Shown: one piece after another, positions 20,771-29,317 of the stretch
Position numbering within the stretch: position 1 is the stretch's first letter
Layout: the number at the start of each line of letters is the position of its first letter
Origin: Croceicoccus hydrothermalis
GTDB lineage: Bacteria; Pseudomonadota; Alphaproteobacteria; Sphingomonadales; Sphingomonadaceae
Reading direction: 5' to 3'
Length of the DNA: 64,000 nucleotides
Assembly (NCBI RefSeq): GCF_022378335.1
Contig: NZ_JAIQCI010000014.1
Location: 120,697 to 184,696 of the forward strand
Translations under genes and position numbers: made by a program
Notes under the pieces: generated by a model
What the model saw: the letters and a program-made list of their open reading frames with translations, nothing else
Databases searched by the model: none
Told to the model about the DNA's origin: nothing

Positions 20771-22374
20771 ACGATCATGACGTCATCATCGTCGGTTCGG
20801 GCGCGGCGGGATTGTCGGCGGCATTGGTGCTGGCCGAACGGGCGCGGGTGCTCGTGCTGGCGAAGGGCGCGCTCGACGCAGGGTCCACCGCCTGGGCGCA
20901 GGGGGGCATCGCCGCGGTGCTGGACGCGGGCGACACGTTCGAGGACCACATCCGCGACACCATGGTGGCGGGCGCGGGGCTCAACCGGCGCGAGGCGGTG
21001 GAATATGTCATCGAACAGGCGCCGAAGGCGATCCAGAGACTGATCGATCTCGGCGTGCCGTTCAATACGGAGGGGCAAACGCTCCACCTCACGCGCGAAG
21101 GGGGGCATTCGCATCGCCGCATCGTGCATGTCGACGATGCGACCGGCTGGGCGGTGCAGGATGCGTTGCTGCGCGCCGCCGATGCGCATCCCAACATCAC
21201 CATGCGCGCGAACATGGTGGCCATCGACCTCATCGGCGACCGCCACCGCACGGAGCCGGAAGGCGGGCAGAAGATCTGGGGCGTCTACGCGCTCGACACG
21301 GCGAAGGAGGCGGGACAGAAGGGCCGGGTCGAGGCGTTGACGGCGCGTGCCACCATCCTTGCCACCGGCGGGGCGGGGCGCACCTATCTCTTCAGCACGG
21401 CGCCGCGGGGCGCGACCGGCGACGGCATCGCCATGGCGTGGCGCGCCGGGTGCCGCGTGTCGAACATGGAATTCATGCAGTTCCACCCGACCTGCCTTTA
21501 TAATCTCGACGTGAAGAATTTCCTCATCACCGAGGCCGTGCGCGGCGAGGGCGGCATATTGAAACTTCCGCCGGAGGCCGGGACCGAGGCCGGGCGCCGC
21601 TTCATGCCCGATTTCGACGAGCGGCTCGAACTTGCCCCGCGCGACATCGTGGCCCGCGCGATCGACCATGAAATCAAGCGGCTCGGCCTCGATTACGTGC
21701 ATCTCGACATCAGCCACCGCGAACCGGAATTCGTGCGCGAGCATTTCCCGACGATTCACGAACGGCTGCTGAAACTCGGCATCGACATGACGGTGCAGCC
21801 GATCCCCGTCGTCCCGGCACAGCATTATACCTGCGGCGGGGTGCGGGTGGATATGGCGGGGCGTGCGGACCTGCCCGGATTATATGCGATCGGCGAATGT
21901 TCGGACACGGGCCTGCACGGGGCGAATCGGCTCGCGTCGAATTCGCTGCTCGAATGCTTCGTGTTCGGCGATGCCTCGGCGCGCGACATATTGGCGCGGA
22001 TGGACGACCTGCCGCCGCCGCCGCCGGTCCGCCCGTGGGACGAAAGCCGCGTGAGCGCCGCCGATGAGGAGGTGGTGATCAAGCAGAACTGGACCGAGAT
22101 CCGCCGCTTCATGTGGAATTACGTCGGCATCGTGCGCACGGACAAGCGCATGGAGCGCGCGGCCAATCGCATCCGCCTGCTAGGTGACGAGGTGCAGGAA
22201 TATTACGGCAATTTCCGCGTGACACAGGACCTGATCGAACTGCGCAACCTATTGCAGACCGCCGACCTCATCGTGCGCAGCGCGCGGCGCCGCAAAGAAA
22301 GCCGGGGCCTGCACTTCAATGCCGACTATCCGATGACCGACGAGGTGGCGCGCGACACGGTGATCGTGCCGTGA
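20767..22374 (+). CDS. nadB: L-aspartate oxidase
   Basis: This FAD enzyme oxidises L-aspartate to iminoaspartate, the first step of de novo NAD synthesis. It has 535 residues (E. coli NadB: 540). The dinucleotide-binding motif VGSGAAGLSAALVLAE is near residue 8, the active-site region has HRRIVHVDD, and the C-terminal FAD loop has GANRLASNSLLECFVFG with the family-typical ASNSLLE. The helical C-terminal domain includes NYVGIVRTDKRM. It belongs to the fumarate reductase/SdhA flavoprotein superfamily; the start, length and ASNSLLE motif favour NadB. nadA and nadC are not in the window. A 13-codon ORF overlaps its start and probably couples translation. Confidence 0.95.
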   Translation: MNDHDVIIVGSGAAGLSAALVLAERARVLVLAKGALDAGSTAWAQGGIAAVLDAGDTFEDHIRDTMVAGAGLNRREAVEYVIEQAPKAIQRLIDLGVPFNTEGQTLHLTREGGHSHRRIVHVDDATGWAVQDALLRAADAHPNITMRANMVAIDLIGDRHRTEPEGGQKIWGVYALDTAKEAGQKGRVEALTARATILATGGAGRTYLFSTAPRGATGDGIAMAWRAGCRVSNMEFMQFHPTCLYNLDVKNFLITEAVRGEGGILKLPPEAGTEAGRRFMPDFDERLELAPRDIVARAIDHEIKRLGLDYVHLDISHREPEFVREHFPTIHERLLKLGIDMTVQPIPVVPAQHYTCGGVRVDMAGRADLPGLYAIGECSDTGLHGANRLASNSLLECFVFGDASARDILARMDDLPPPPPVRPWDESRVSAADEEVVIKQNWTEIRRFMWNYVGIVRTDKRMERAANRIRLLGDEVQEYYGNFRVTQDLIELRNLLQTADLIVRSARRRKESRGLHFNADYPMTDEVARDTVIVP

Positions 22375-22387
22375 CGCGCGCCGCGAC

Positions 22388-22624
22388 CTAGAAGAACAAC
22401 CGCCCGATCAGGATCAGCGCCATCCCGCCCAGGATCGAGGCGAGGCAGCCCGCCCGGTGAAAATCGGAGCGTCCCCGGCTCGTGACGAGACCGGCGAGCA
22501 GCGACCCGCCAATGCCGAGCGCGATGGTGGCGAAGAACCCCATGTCCACCTCGCCGGGAAAGAAGAAGCGCGCCAGCACGCCGATGATCGCGCCCGAAAC
22601 GATGGCGCCGATGATATTGAGCAT
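22388..22624 (-). CDS. GlsB/YeaQ/YmgE family stress-response membrane protein
   Basis: This 78-residue inner-membrane protein (transglycosylase-associated protein family) has three hydrophobic helices at about 3-20, 28-47 and 58-76. It has the family's glycine pattern: GAIVSGAIIGVLARFFFPG, then TIALGIGGSLLAGLV and ASILGGMALILIG. AAAGGA precedes the ATG. Members are commonly induced by stress, but their biochemical role is unknown. No EcfG-like site was found upstream. It converges on nadB with a 13-base gap. Confidence 0.88.
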   Translation of the reverse strand: MLNIIGAIVSGAIIGVLARFFFPGEVDMGFFATIALGIGGSLLAGLVTSRGRSDFHRAGCLASILGGMALILIGRLFF

Positions 22625-23025
22625 GGGGTAGGATCCTTTCCGGCATCATGGCCTTGAAAATATCTGCCGGGATAGGTTCGGTGGGCGCGGGATGCAAACC
22701 CTGTCGGCGTGACGGATGCGATGGTGATTTTGTCCGGGGATAAAAAGAAAAAATCGCACGATTCCCCTTGCATCGCGCGGGGGCCAGCATTGCCCGCGCG
22801 TCGCGGCATGTTCGGGCCATCCGGCGCGCGCCACAGGTGGCGGCATGCGTATTGACACCGCGCCCGCTTTTATAGAGACATACCACCCATCGACGCGATC
22901 TGGGCGGCAAAACGCTACATATCGGTGTTCTGGCTTTTTTTGGTCGTTATCGTTGCAACCGTTCCGGGGCTGTGTTTCCGGGCGCTGCGGTGCTGCGACC
23001 GCAGGTTCGGCAGGTGGGCAAATCC
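22625..23025. other. Intergenic region upstream of nrdA
   Basis: This 401-bp divergent spacer has no convincing gene. A TTGACA at 22852-22857 and TATAGA at 22871-22876 look like promoter elements, but their 13-bp spacing is short. I looked for the 16-bp NrdR boxes usual before nrd genes and found no acceptable pair. An upstream in-frame GTG at 22972 would extend NrdA by 18 residues. Confidence 0.45.
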
Positions 23026-25065
23026 ATGGATTTCAAGGACGGAGACGACGCGCAGGTGACTTCGGCAGCTGGGGATATCGACATGTTCGCCGACACGGTG
23101 GAAAAGGCGCAGAAGCCGGCGAAGAAGGCGAAGGCCTCCACGCCCGCCGCAACCGAAGCGGACGTGGAAACCGCCACCGCATCGGCCATGGCCAATATGG
23201 TGAGCGAGGTGGCGAAGGCTGCCGCGGCGAAACCCCATCCCGGTAAAACAATGTCCTCGCGCGACATTGCCGAGCGGCGCTTTGCCATCACCACCGATGA
23301 CAGCCGCGATGCGCTGCTCACCGATTTCGGGAAGGAAACGCTGAACGATCGGTATCTGCTGCCGGACGAAAGCTATCAGGATCTGTTCGCCCGCGTGGCC
23401 GATGCCTATGCCGATGACGAGGCGCATGCGCAGCGGCTCTACGACTATATCTCGCGGCTGTGGTTCATGCCCGCGACGCCGGTTCTGTCCAATGGCGGCA
23501 CCGGGCGCGGCCTGCCGATTTCATGCTATCTCAATTCGGTGGAGGACAGCCTCGAGGGGATCGTCAACACCTGGAACGAAAACGTCTGGCTGGCGAGTCG
23601 GGGCGGCGGCATCGGCACATATTGGGGCAGCGTGCGCGGCATTGGCGAGCCGGTCGGCCTGAACGGCAAGACCAGCGGCATCATCCCCTTCGTCCGCGTG
23701 ATGGACAGCCTGACTCTCGCCATCAGCCAGGGTTCGCTGCGCCGCGGGTCGGCGGCGTGCTATCTCGACGTGTCCCACCCGGAGATCGAGGAATTCCTCG
23801 AAATTCGCAAACCCTCGGGCGACTTCAACCGCAAGGCGCTGAACCTGCATCACGGCGTGCTGCTGACCGACGAATTCATGGAAGCGGTCCGCAACGGCGA
23901 CGAGTTTCAGTTGCGCTCCCCCCGCGACGGCAGCGCCCGCGCCACCGTCGATGCACGCTCCCTGTTTCAGAAGCTCGTCGAAACCCGGCTGCAGACGGGC
24001 GAGCCCTATATCGTGTTCTCCGACACGGTGAACCGCATGATGCCGAAACATCACCGCGATCTGGGGCTCAAGGTTTCGACGTCGAACCTGTGCAGCGAGA
24101 TCACGCTCCCCACGGGCCGCGACCATCTCGGCAACGATCGCACGGCGGTGTGCTGTCTCTCCTCGCTCAATCTTGAAACCTGGGACGAATGGCACAAGGA
24201 CGAAATGTTCATCGAGGACGTGATGCGTTTCCTCGACAATGTGCTGCAGGATTATATCGACCGCGCGCCCGATGAAATGGCCCGCGCGAAATATTCGGCG
24301 GAGCGTGAGCGCAGCGTCGGCATGGGGGTCATGGGCTTCCACTCGTTCCTGCAGAAGAAGAACATCGGTTTCGAAACCGCGATGGCGAAGGCCTGGAATC
24401 TGAAGATGTTCCAGCATATCAATGCCCGCGCGAACGAAGCGTCGATGATGCTGGCCAAGGAACGCGGGCCCTGCCCCGACGCCGCCGATCAGGGCGCGAT
24501 GGAACGCTTCAGCTGCAAGATGGCGATCGCGCCGACCGCGTCGATCTCCATCATCTGCGGCGGGACGAGCGCGTGCATCGAGCCGATCCCGGCCAATATC
24601 TACACGCACAAGACATTGTCGGGCAGCTTCATCGTGAAGAACCCCTATCTGGAAAAGATCCTGCGCGAAAAATCGAAGGATTCCGCCAATGTGTGGAACT
24701 CGATCCTCGAACGCGGCGGATCGGTGCAGCATCTCGATTTCCTCTCGGCCGAGGAAAAGGCGGTGTTCAAGACGAGCTTCGAAATCGATCAGCGCTGGCT
24801 GCTCGAATTCGCGGGCGACCGGACGCCCTATATCGATCAGGCGCAGTCGCTGAACCTGTTCATCCCGGCCGATGTCGACAAGTGGGATCTGGCCATGCTG
24901 CATTTCCGGGCGTGGGAAATGGGGATCAAGTCGCTCTACTACCTGCGCTCCAAATCGGTGCAGCGGGCAGGCTTCGCCGGCGGGGTGGAGGCGGACAACA
25001 CCATCGATCCTGCGAAATACGAGCTTCCGACGACCGATTACGACGAGTGTCTCGCCTGTCAGTAA
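23026..25065 (+). CDS. nrdA: Ribonucleoside-diphosphate reductase alpha subunit, class I, no ATP-cone seen
   Basis: This is the large subunit that reduces ribonucleotides to deoxyribonucleotides using a radical supplied by a beta subunit. It has 679 residues. The first 95 are alanine/lysine-rich with no recognisable ATP-cone, which normally occupies the N terminus of NrdA and mediates dATP shut-off. The catalytic core has SCYLNSVED, the NLCSEI active-site triad and PTASISIICGGTSACIEP. The C terminus ends DECLACQ, the cysteine pair that exchanges with thioredoxin or glutaredoxin. No nrdB lies in the window, so the partner subunit is encoded elsewhere. The start is chosen at ATG 23026; the GTG at 22972 is an alternative. 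Confidence 0.92.
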   Translation: MDFKDGDDAQVTSAAGDIDMFADTVEKAQKPAKKAKASTPAATEADVETATASAMANMVSEVAKAAAAKPHPGKTMSSRDIAERRFAITTDDSRDALLTDFGKETLNDRYLLPDESYQDLFARVADAYADDEAHAQRLYDYISRLWFMPATPVLSNGGTGRGLPISCYLNSVEDSLEGIVNTWNENVWLASRGGGIGTYWGSVRGIGEPVGLNGKTSGIIPFVRVMDSLTLAISQGSLRRGSAACYLDVSHPEIEEFLEIRKPSGDFNRKALNLHHGVLLTDEFMEAVRNGDEFQLRSPRDGSARATVDARSLFQKLVETRLQTGEPYIVFSDTVNRMMPKHHRDLGLKVSTSNLCSEITLPTGRDHLGNDRTAVCCLSSLNLETWDEWHKDEMFIEDVMRFLDNVLQDYIDRAPDEMARAKYSAERERSVGMGVMGFHSFLQKKNIGFETAMAKAWNLKMFQHINARANEASMMLAKERGPCPDAADQGAMERFSCKMAIAPTASISIICGGTSACIEPIPANIYTHKTLSGSFIVKNPYLEKILREKSKDSANVWNSILERGGSVQHLDFLSAEEKAVFKTSFEIDQRWLLEFAGDRTPYIDQAQSLNLFIPADVDKWDLAMLHFRAWEMGIKSLYYLRSKSVQRAGFAGGVEADNTIDPAKYELPTTDYDECLACQ

Positions 25066-25073
25066 GCGCTGCG

Positions 25074-25097
25074 GCGCGGGTTCCGAAGCCCGCGCCC
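25074..25097. terminator. Hairpin between converging nrdA and ferredoxin reductase genes
   Basis: A perfect 8-bp stem GGCGCGGG (25074-25081) / CCCGCGCC (25090-25097) with an 8-base loop lies 8 bases past the nrdA stop. Only CGTTTG follows, so the T tract is weak. Confidence 0.55.
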
Positions 25098-25113
25098 GTT
25101 TGCTGTCCAGGCG

Positions 25114-26409
25114 TCAATCGCGCGCGCGGATCATCGCCTCGATATCGGTGAACTTCTCCCGCGGGGCGCCGTCGCGCGCGGCGCCGGTTTCCGCCTCCTC
25201 GATCCGTTTCCAGTCGCGGAAGGTCACGATGTCCAGCCCGCGCTCTGCCGCGAGCGCGTCGAACCCCTCGCGGCCCCGCTTGCCCGCGGCATCCGGCATG
25301 TCGGCCGCGATCTTTTCCACGATGGCGAAACCGTCGGGCTTGTTCGTGCCGATGGTGCCGGTCGGCCCGCGTCTGGCCCAGCCGACACAATACAGGCGAT
25401 CGCCCACGCGCCCGTCGTCATTGGCGATGCGCCCCTGTTTTTCATCGAAGGGCACGCCGGGGATCGGCACGCTGCGATAGCCGATTGCGCTCACCACCAG
25501 GCCGCAGGGAATGTCGTAACTCTCCCCCGTGCCGACCGGGCGGCCATCGTCGAGCCGCGTCCGCTCCACCGTGACGGAGCGCACCCGATCCTCACCCACG
25601 ATGCGCACCGGCGAGGCGAAGAAATCGAATTCGATCGCGAGCGGCTTGTCGCGAACGCGGTTCTGCGCGAATTGCCGCAGCAGGGCGACCGACTTGCGCT
25701 GTCCGGGGTCCAGCGCTTCGTCTTCGCTTTCGGGCGGAAGATCGCCCGGCTCCACGATCGGCACCGCCCGTTCCAGCTCACCCAGCTCGCCCAGCTCCTT
25801 GGGCGTCATCGCGATCTGATGCGGCCCGCGCCGGCCCAGCACCACGATCCGCCGCAGCCGCGACGCGTTCAACCCGTCGAGCGCATGGGCGACGATGTCC
25901 GACCCTGCGAATTCGCGGGCCGTTTTCGCCAGGATCCGCGCGATGTCGAGCGCCACATTGCCATTGCCAATGACGACCGCGGTTTCGGCGCCAAGGTCCG
26001 GCGCCAGCCCGGCGAATTGCGGATGCCCGTTGTACCAGCCGACGAACTCGGCGCTCCCATGCACGCCCGGCAGATCCTCTCCCTCGATGCCGAGCGCGCG
26101 GTCGCGCGGGGCGCCGGTCGCCAGCACGACCGCATCGTAAAGCGATTGCAGCTGCGCGATCTCGATATCGGTGCCGATGGAGATATTGCCGACAAAGCGG
26201 ACATTGTCGGTCAGCGCCGTCTTTTCATAGCGCATCGCGACCTTCTTGATCGTCTGGTGATCGGGCGCGACGCCGGTGCGAATGAGGCCATAGGGCACGG
26301 GAAGCCGGTCGAACACGTCGATGCGCACATCGTCGCCCCATTGCTTCAACGCGGCTTCGGCGGTGTAGTAGCCGGCCGGGCCGGACCCGATGATGGCGAT
26401 GTGACGCAT
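25114..26409 (-). CDS. Ferredoxin--NADP reductase, adrenodoxin-reductase type
   Basis: This 431-residue flavoprotein passes electrons between NADPH and ferredoxin. It is of the adrenodoxin reductase/FprA type rather than the plant type. FAD binds at IIGSGPAGYYTAEAA near residue 6, followed by PVPYGLIRTGVAPDH, a hallmark of the family. The NADP site is VVIGNGNVALDIARIL with ARR-type VLGRRGP, and the second FAD contact is GWARRGPTGTIGTNK near residue 365. AAGGA precedes the ATG. It could support P450s such as the one at 31.2 kb, but it is not in an operon with it and no ferredoxin gene is near. The partner is therefore open. Confidence 0.92.
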   Translation of the reverse strand: MRHIAIIGSGPAGYYTAEAALKQWGDDVRIDVFDRLPVPYGLIRTGVAPDHQTIKKVAMRYEKTALTDNVRFVGNISIGTDIEIAQLQSLYDAVVLATGAPRDRALGIEGEDLPGVHGSAEFVGWYNGHPQFAGLAPDLGAETAVVIGNGNVALDIARILAKTAREFAGSDIVAHALDGLNASRLRRIVVLGRRGPHQIAMTPKELGELGELERAVPIVEPGDLPPESEDEALDPGQRKSVALLRQFAQNRVRDKPLAIEFDFFASPVRIVGEDRVRSVTVERTRLDDGRPVGTGESYDIPCGLVVSAIGYRSVPIPGVPFDEKQGRIANDDGRVGDRLYCVGWARRGPTGTIGTNKPDGFAIVEKIAADMPDAAGKRGREGFDALAAERGLDIVTFRDWKRIEEAETGAARDGAPREKFTDIEAMIRARD

Positions 26410-26505
26410 GGCGCTTTCCTTCCCGTCATGGCCGCGCGCCTTGGCGGGCGGGGCCGATGGTTCTTTGGCGCGATGGTATCGAAGCGGCGCGAAAAGAAAA
26501 GCGGT

Positions 26506-27381
26506 TCAGGCCGCCTCACGCCCGCCGCGCGCCGTGCCACCATCGCGTGCGACATGTGCGGCGCCCGACGCCCCGCGATCTTCGCCCCCCACAGCGCCGA
26601 AAAACCGTTTCAGGCGCGGCAGAACCCGTTCGGGCGAGGCCAGCGGCGCCAAATGGCCGCCGCTCTCCAACTCGAACATTTCGGCAGAGGGGAGGGCGCA
26701 GCGCAGGAAGCGATTATGCGCAACCGGCACCACGATATCGTCGCTCGTTCCCATGATGAGCACCGGCGCCCGCACGAACGGCAACAGCGGCAGCACGCTC
26801 CACCCCGCGAGCGCCATGATCTGCCCCGTGACACCGGACGGAGTCGGCGCGGCAAGCCGGGTGAGCAGCCCCGCGCCCGCGCCGCCTTCCTTCAGCATGG
26901 CGGACAGGTTCCGGCTCATCCGGCGTGGGTCGGTATATTCGCGCGGGTCCATCAGCCGCGCAACCATCTCCGCATCGCCGAGGGGGAGCGGCACGCCCGA
27001 TGTGGTCGACACCAGCACGAGCCGCCGCAAATGGTTCTGCGCCTGCACCGCGATCTGCTGCGCCAGCGCGCCGCCCCAGGAAAAGCCGAGGCAATCGAAC
27101 GCCTCACCCGGATAAAGCGTGTCCATCATCGCCGTCATGTCGCTGGCCATGCACGCCATCGCATAGGGGAGGGCGGGATCGGGCGATCCGCCGCACCCCG
27201 GCATGTCGGGAATGACGATGCGCCGCCCGGCAAACCCTTGGGCCAACCCTTCGAGCAGAGCGGTATTGAACCCGATTCCGTTGAGCAGCAGCAGCGGCGG
27301 CATCGCGCCCGAACCATCCGCATTCGTCGCGACGTTGAGAGTGCGGCGGCCCGCTTCGATGCGGGAATTGTGAAATTTCAT
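26506..27381 (-). CDS. Alpha/beta hydrolase, PHA depolymerase (PhaZ)-like
   Basis: This is a 291-residue intracellular alpha/beta hydrolase. The catalytic triad is visible: nucleophile in GFSWGGALAQQ, acid in GTSDDIVVP, histidine in ESGGHLAP. The pattern LLLNGIGFN, then MPGCGGSP, the GGALAQQ nucleophile elbow and a following VSTTSGVPLPLG closely follows medium-chain polyhydroxyalkanoate depolymerases of the PhaZ type. A 30-residue polar tail rich in glycine and alanine follows the domain. With the thiolase at 19-20 kb this hints at polymer storage, but no synthase is present here, so a general esterase role remains possible. It is divergent from lepA. Confidence 0.82.
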   Translation of the reverse strand: MKFHNSRIEAGRRTLNVATNADGSGAMPPLLLLNGIGFNTALLEGLAQGFAGRRIVIPDMPGCGGSPDPALPYAMACMASDMTAMMDTLYPGEAFDCLGFSWGGALAQQIAVQAQNHLRRLVLVSTTSGVPLPLGDAEMVARLMDPREYTDPRRMSRNLSAMLKEGGAGAGLLTRLAAPTPSGVTGQIMALAGWSVLPLLPFVRAPVLIMGTSDDIVVPVAHNRFLRCALPSAEMFELESGGHLAPLASPERVLPRLKRFFGAVGGEDRGASGAAHVARDGGTARGGREAA

Positions 27382-27462
27382 GGGCCGCGCTCTATCACCG
27401 GATCGTGCACAGGCACAGCACTAGTTGCTGACAGCGCCGTACAGGCGGGCTAAGGGGCGCGC

Positions 27463-29280
27463 ATGACCGACCTATCGCTTATCCGCAATTTCAGCATCAT
27501 CGCCCATATCGACCACGGCAAATCGACGCTGGCCGACCGGCTCATCCAACTGACCGGCGGGCTGACCGAGCGGGAAATGAGCCAGCAGGTGCTGGACAAC
27601 ATGGATATCGAGCGCGAGCGCGGCATCACGATCAAGGCGCAGACCGTGCGCCTCGATTACACCGCCAGCGATGGCAAGACCTATCAGCTCAACCTGATGG
27701 ACACGCCCGGCCACGTCGATTTCGCCTATGAGGTGAGCCGCAGCCTCGCCGCGTGCGAAGGTGCGCTGCTCGTCGTCGATGCGGCGCAGGGGGTCGAGGC
27801 GCAGACGCTCGCCAATGTGTATCAGTCGATCGAACACGACCACGAAATCGTGCCCGTCATCAACAAGATCGACCTGCCCGCCGCCGAACCCGACAAGGTC
27901 AAGGCCGAGATCGAGGACATCATCGGCATCGATGCGTCCGACGCCGTGCTGACCAGTGCGAAATCCGGCATCGGGATCGAGGAAGTGCTCGAAGCGGTGG
28001 TGCGCCGCATCCCCGCGCCCACCGGCGAGCGCGATGCCCCGTTGAAGGCCATGCTGGTCGATAGCTGGTACGATCCCTATCTCGGCGTCGTGATCCTCGT
28101 CAGGGTGATGCAGGGCGTGCTGAAAAAAGGATTGAACATCAAGTTCATGCAGGGCGAGACCGAGCATCTGGTCGACCGGGTCGGCTGCATGCGCCCCAAG
28201 ATCGAGCAATTGCCCGAACTCGGCCCCGGCGAAATCGGCTTCATCACGGCGCAGATCAAGGAAGTCGAACAGGCCAAGGTCGGCGACACCATCACCACGG
28301 TGAAGAACGGCGCGGACAAGGCGCTGCCGGGGTACAAGGAAGTGCAGCCGGTCGTGTTCTGCGGCCTGTTCCCCGTCGATGCCGCCGATTTCGACAAGCT
28401 GCGCGAATCGATCGGGAAACTGCGCTTGAACGATGCGAGCTTTTCGTTCGAGATGGAATCGAGTGCGGCGCTCGGCTTCGGTTTTCGTGCCGGGTTCCTG
28501 GGGCTTCTGCATCTGGAGATCATTCAGGAGCGGCTGACCCGCGAATATGATCTCGACCTCATCACCACCGCGCCCTCGGTCGTCTACCGCATACAGCTCG
28601 GCAAGTCGCGGACCGACGATGCGGAGGAAATCTACCTCCACAACCCCGCCGACTATCCCGATCCCTCGCGCATCGAAACGATCGAGGAACCTTGGATCAA
28701 GGCGGTGATCTACACGCCCGACGAATATCTCGGCTCCATCCTCAAGCTGTGTCAGGACCGCCGGGGGATTCAACGCGATCTGACCTATGTCGGCGGGCGC
28801 GCGCAGGTGAGCTACGAACTGCCGTTGAACGAGGTGGTGTTCGATTTCTACGACCGGTTGAAATCGATCAGCCGCGGCTATGCCAGCTTCGACTATGAAC
28901 AGATCGGCCTGCGCGAAGGCGATCTTGTGAAGATGAGCATCATGGTGAACGGCGATCCGGTCGATGCCTTGTCGATGATCGTGCATCGCGGCGTTGCCGA
29001 GGAACGCGGCCGCCACATGTGCGAACGGCTGAAGGATCTGATCCCCCGCCACCTGTTCAAGATTCCCGTTCAGGCGGCGATCGGCGGCAAGGTCATCGCC
29101 CGCGAAACCATTTCCGCCATGCGCAAGGACGTGACCGCCAAATGTTACGGCGGCGACATCAGCCGCAAGAAAAAGCTCCTCGAAAAACAGAAGAAGGGCA
29201 AGGCGAAGATGCGCGAATACGGCAATGTGCAGATCCCGCAGGAAGCGTTCATCGCCGCGCTGAAAATGGGGGATGAGTAG
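27463..29280 (+). CDS. lepA: Elongation factor 4 (LepA)
   Basis: This ribosome-associated GTPase can back-translocate the ribosome and helps initiation or ribosome assembly under stress. It has 605 residues (E. coli: 599). GTPase motifs appear in order: G1 [15 protein letters not shown]2/switch [13 protein letters not shown]3 DTPGHVDF, G4 NKIDLP and G5 SAKSG. The EF4-specific C-terminal domain includes [18 protein letters not shown] and [21 protein letters not shown] precedes the ATG. It is a single gene divergent from the PhaZ-like hydrolase, with an 81-bp shared promoter region. Confidence 0.97.
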   Translation: MTDLSLIRNFSIIAHIDHGKSTLADRLIQLTGGLTEREMSQQVLDNMDIERERGITIKAQTVRLDYTASDGKTYQLNLMDTPGHVDFAYEVSRSLAACEGALLVVDAAQGVEAQTLANVYQSIEHDHEIVPVINKIDLPAAEPDKVKAEIEDIIGIDASDAVLTSAKSGIGIEEVLEAVVRRIPAPTGERDAPLKAMLVDSWYDPYLGVVILVRVMQGVLKKGLNIKFMQGETEHLVDRVGCMRPKIEQLPELGPGEIGFITAQIKEVEQAKVGDTITTVKNGADKALPGYKEVQPVVFCGLFPVDAADFDKLRESIGKLRLNDASFSFEMESSAALGFGFRAGFLGLLHLEIIQERLTREYDLDLITTAPSVVYRIQLGKSRTDDAEEIYLHNPADYPDPSRIETIEEPWIKAVIYTPDEYLGSILKLCQDRRGIQRDLTYVGGRAQVSYELPLNEVVFDFYDRLKSISRGYASFDYEQIGLREGDLVKMSIMVNGDPVDALSMIVHRGVAEERGRHMCERLKDLIPRHLFKIPVQAAIGGKVIARETISAMRKDVTAKCYGGDISRKKKLLEKQKKGKAKMREYGNVQIPQEAFIAALKMGDE

Positions 29281-29317
29281 CACCCGCTACCCTTCCCCCC
29301 GCTCCCCCCATAGCGCG

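Noticed and set aside
22852..22960. NrdR boxes or a cobalamin riboswitch before nrdA
   Set aside because: No pair of 16-bp NrdR-like sites with acceptable match was found, and no B12-box is present.
27472..29283. Minus-strand 603-codon open frame opposite lepA
   Set aside because: It covers lepA antisense end to end, with no ribosome site and no recognisable domain.
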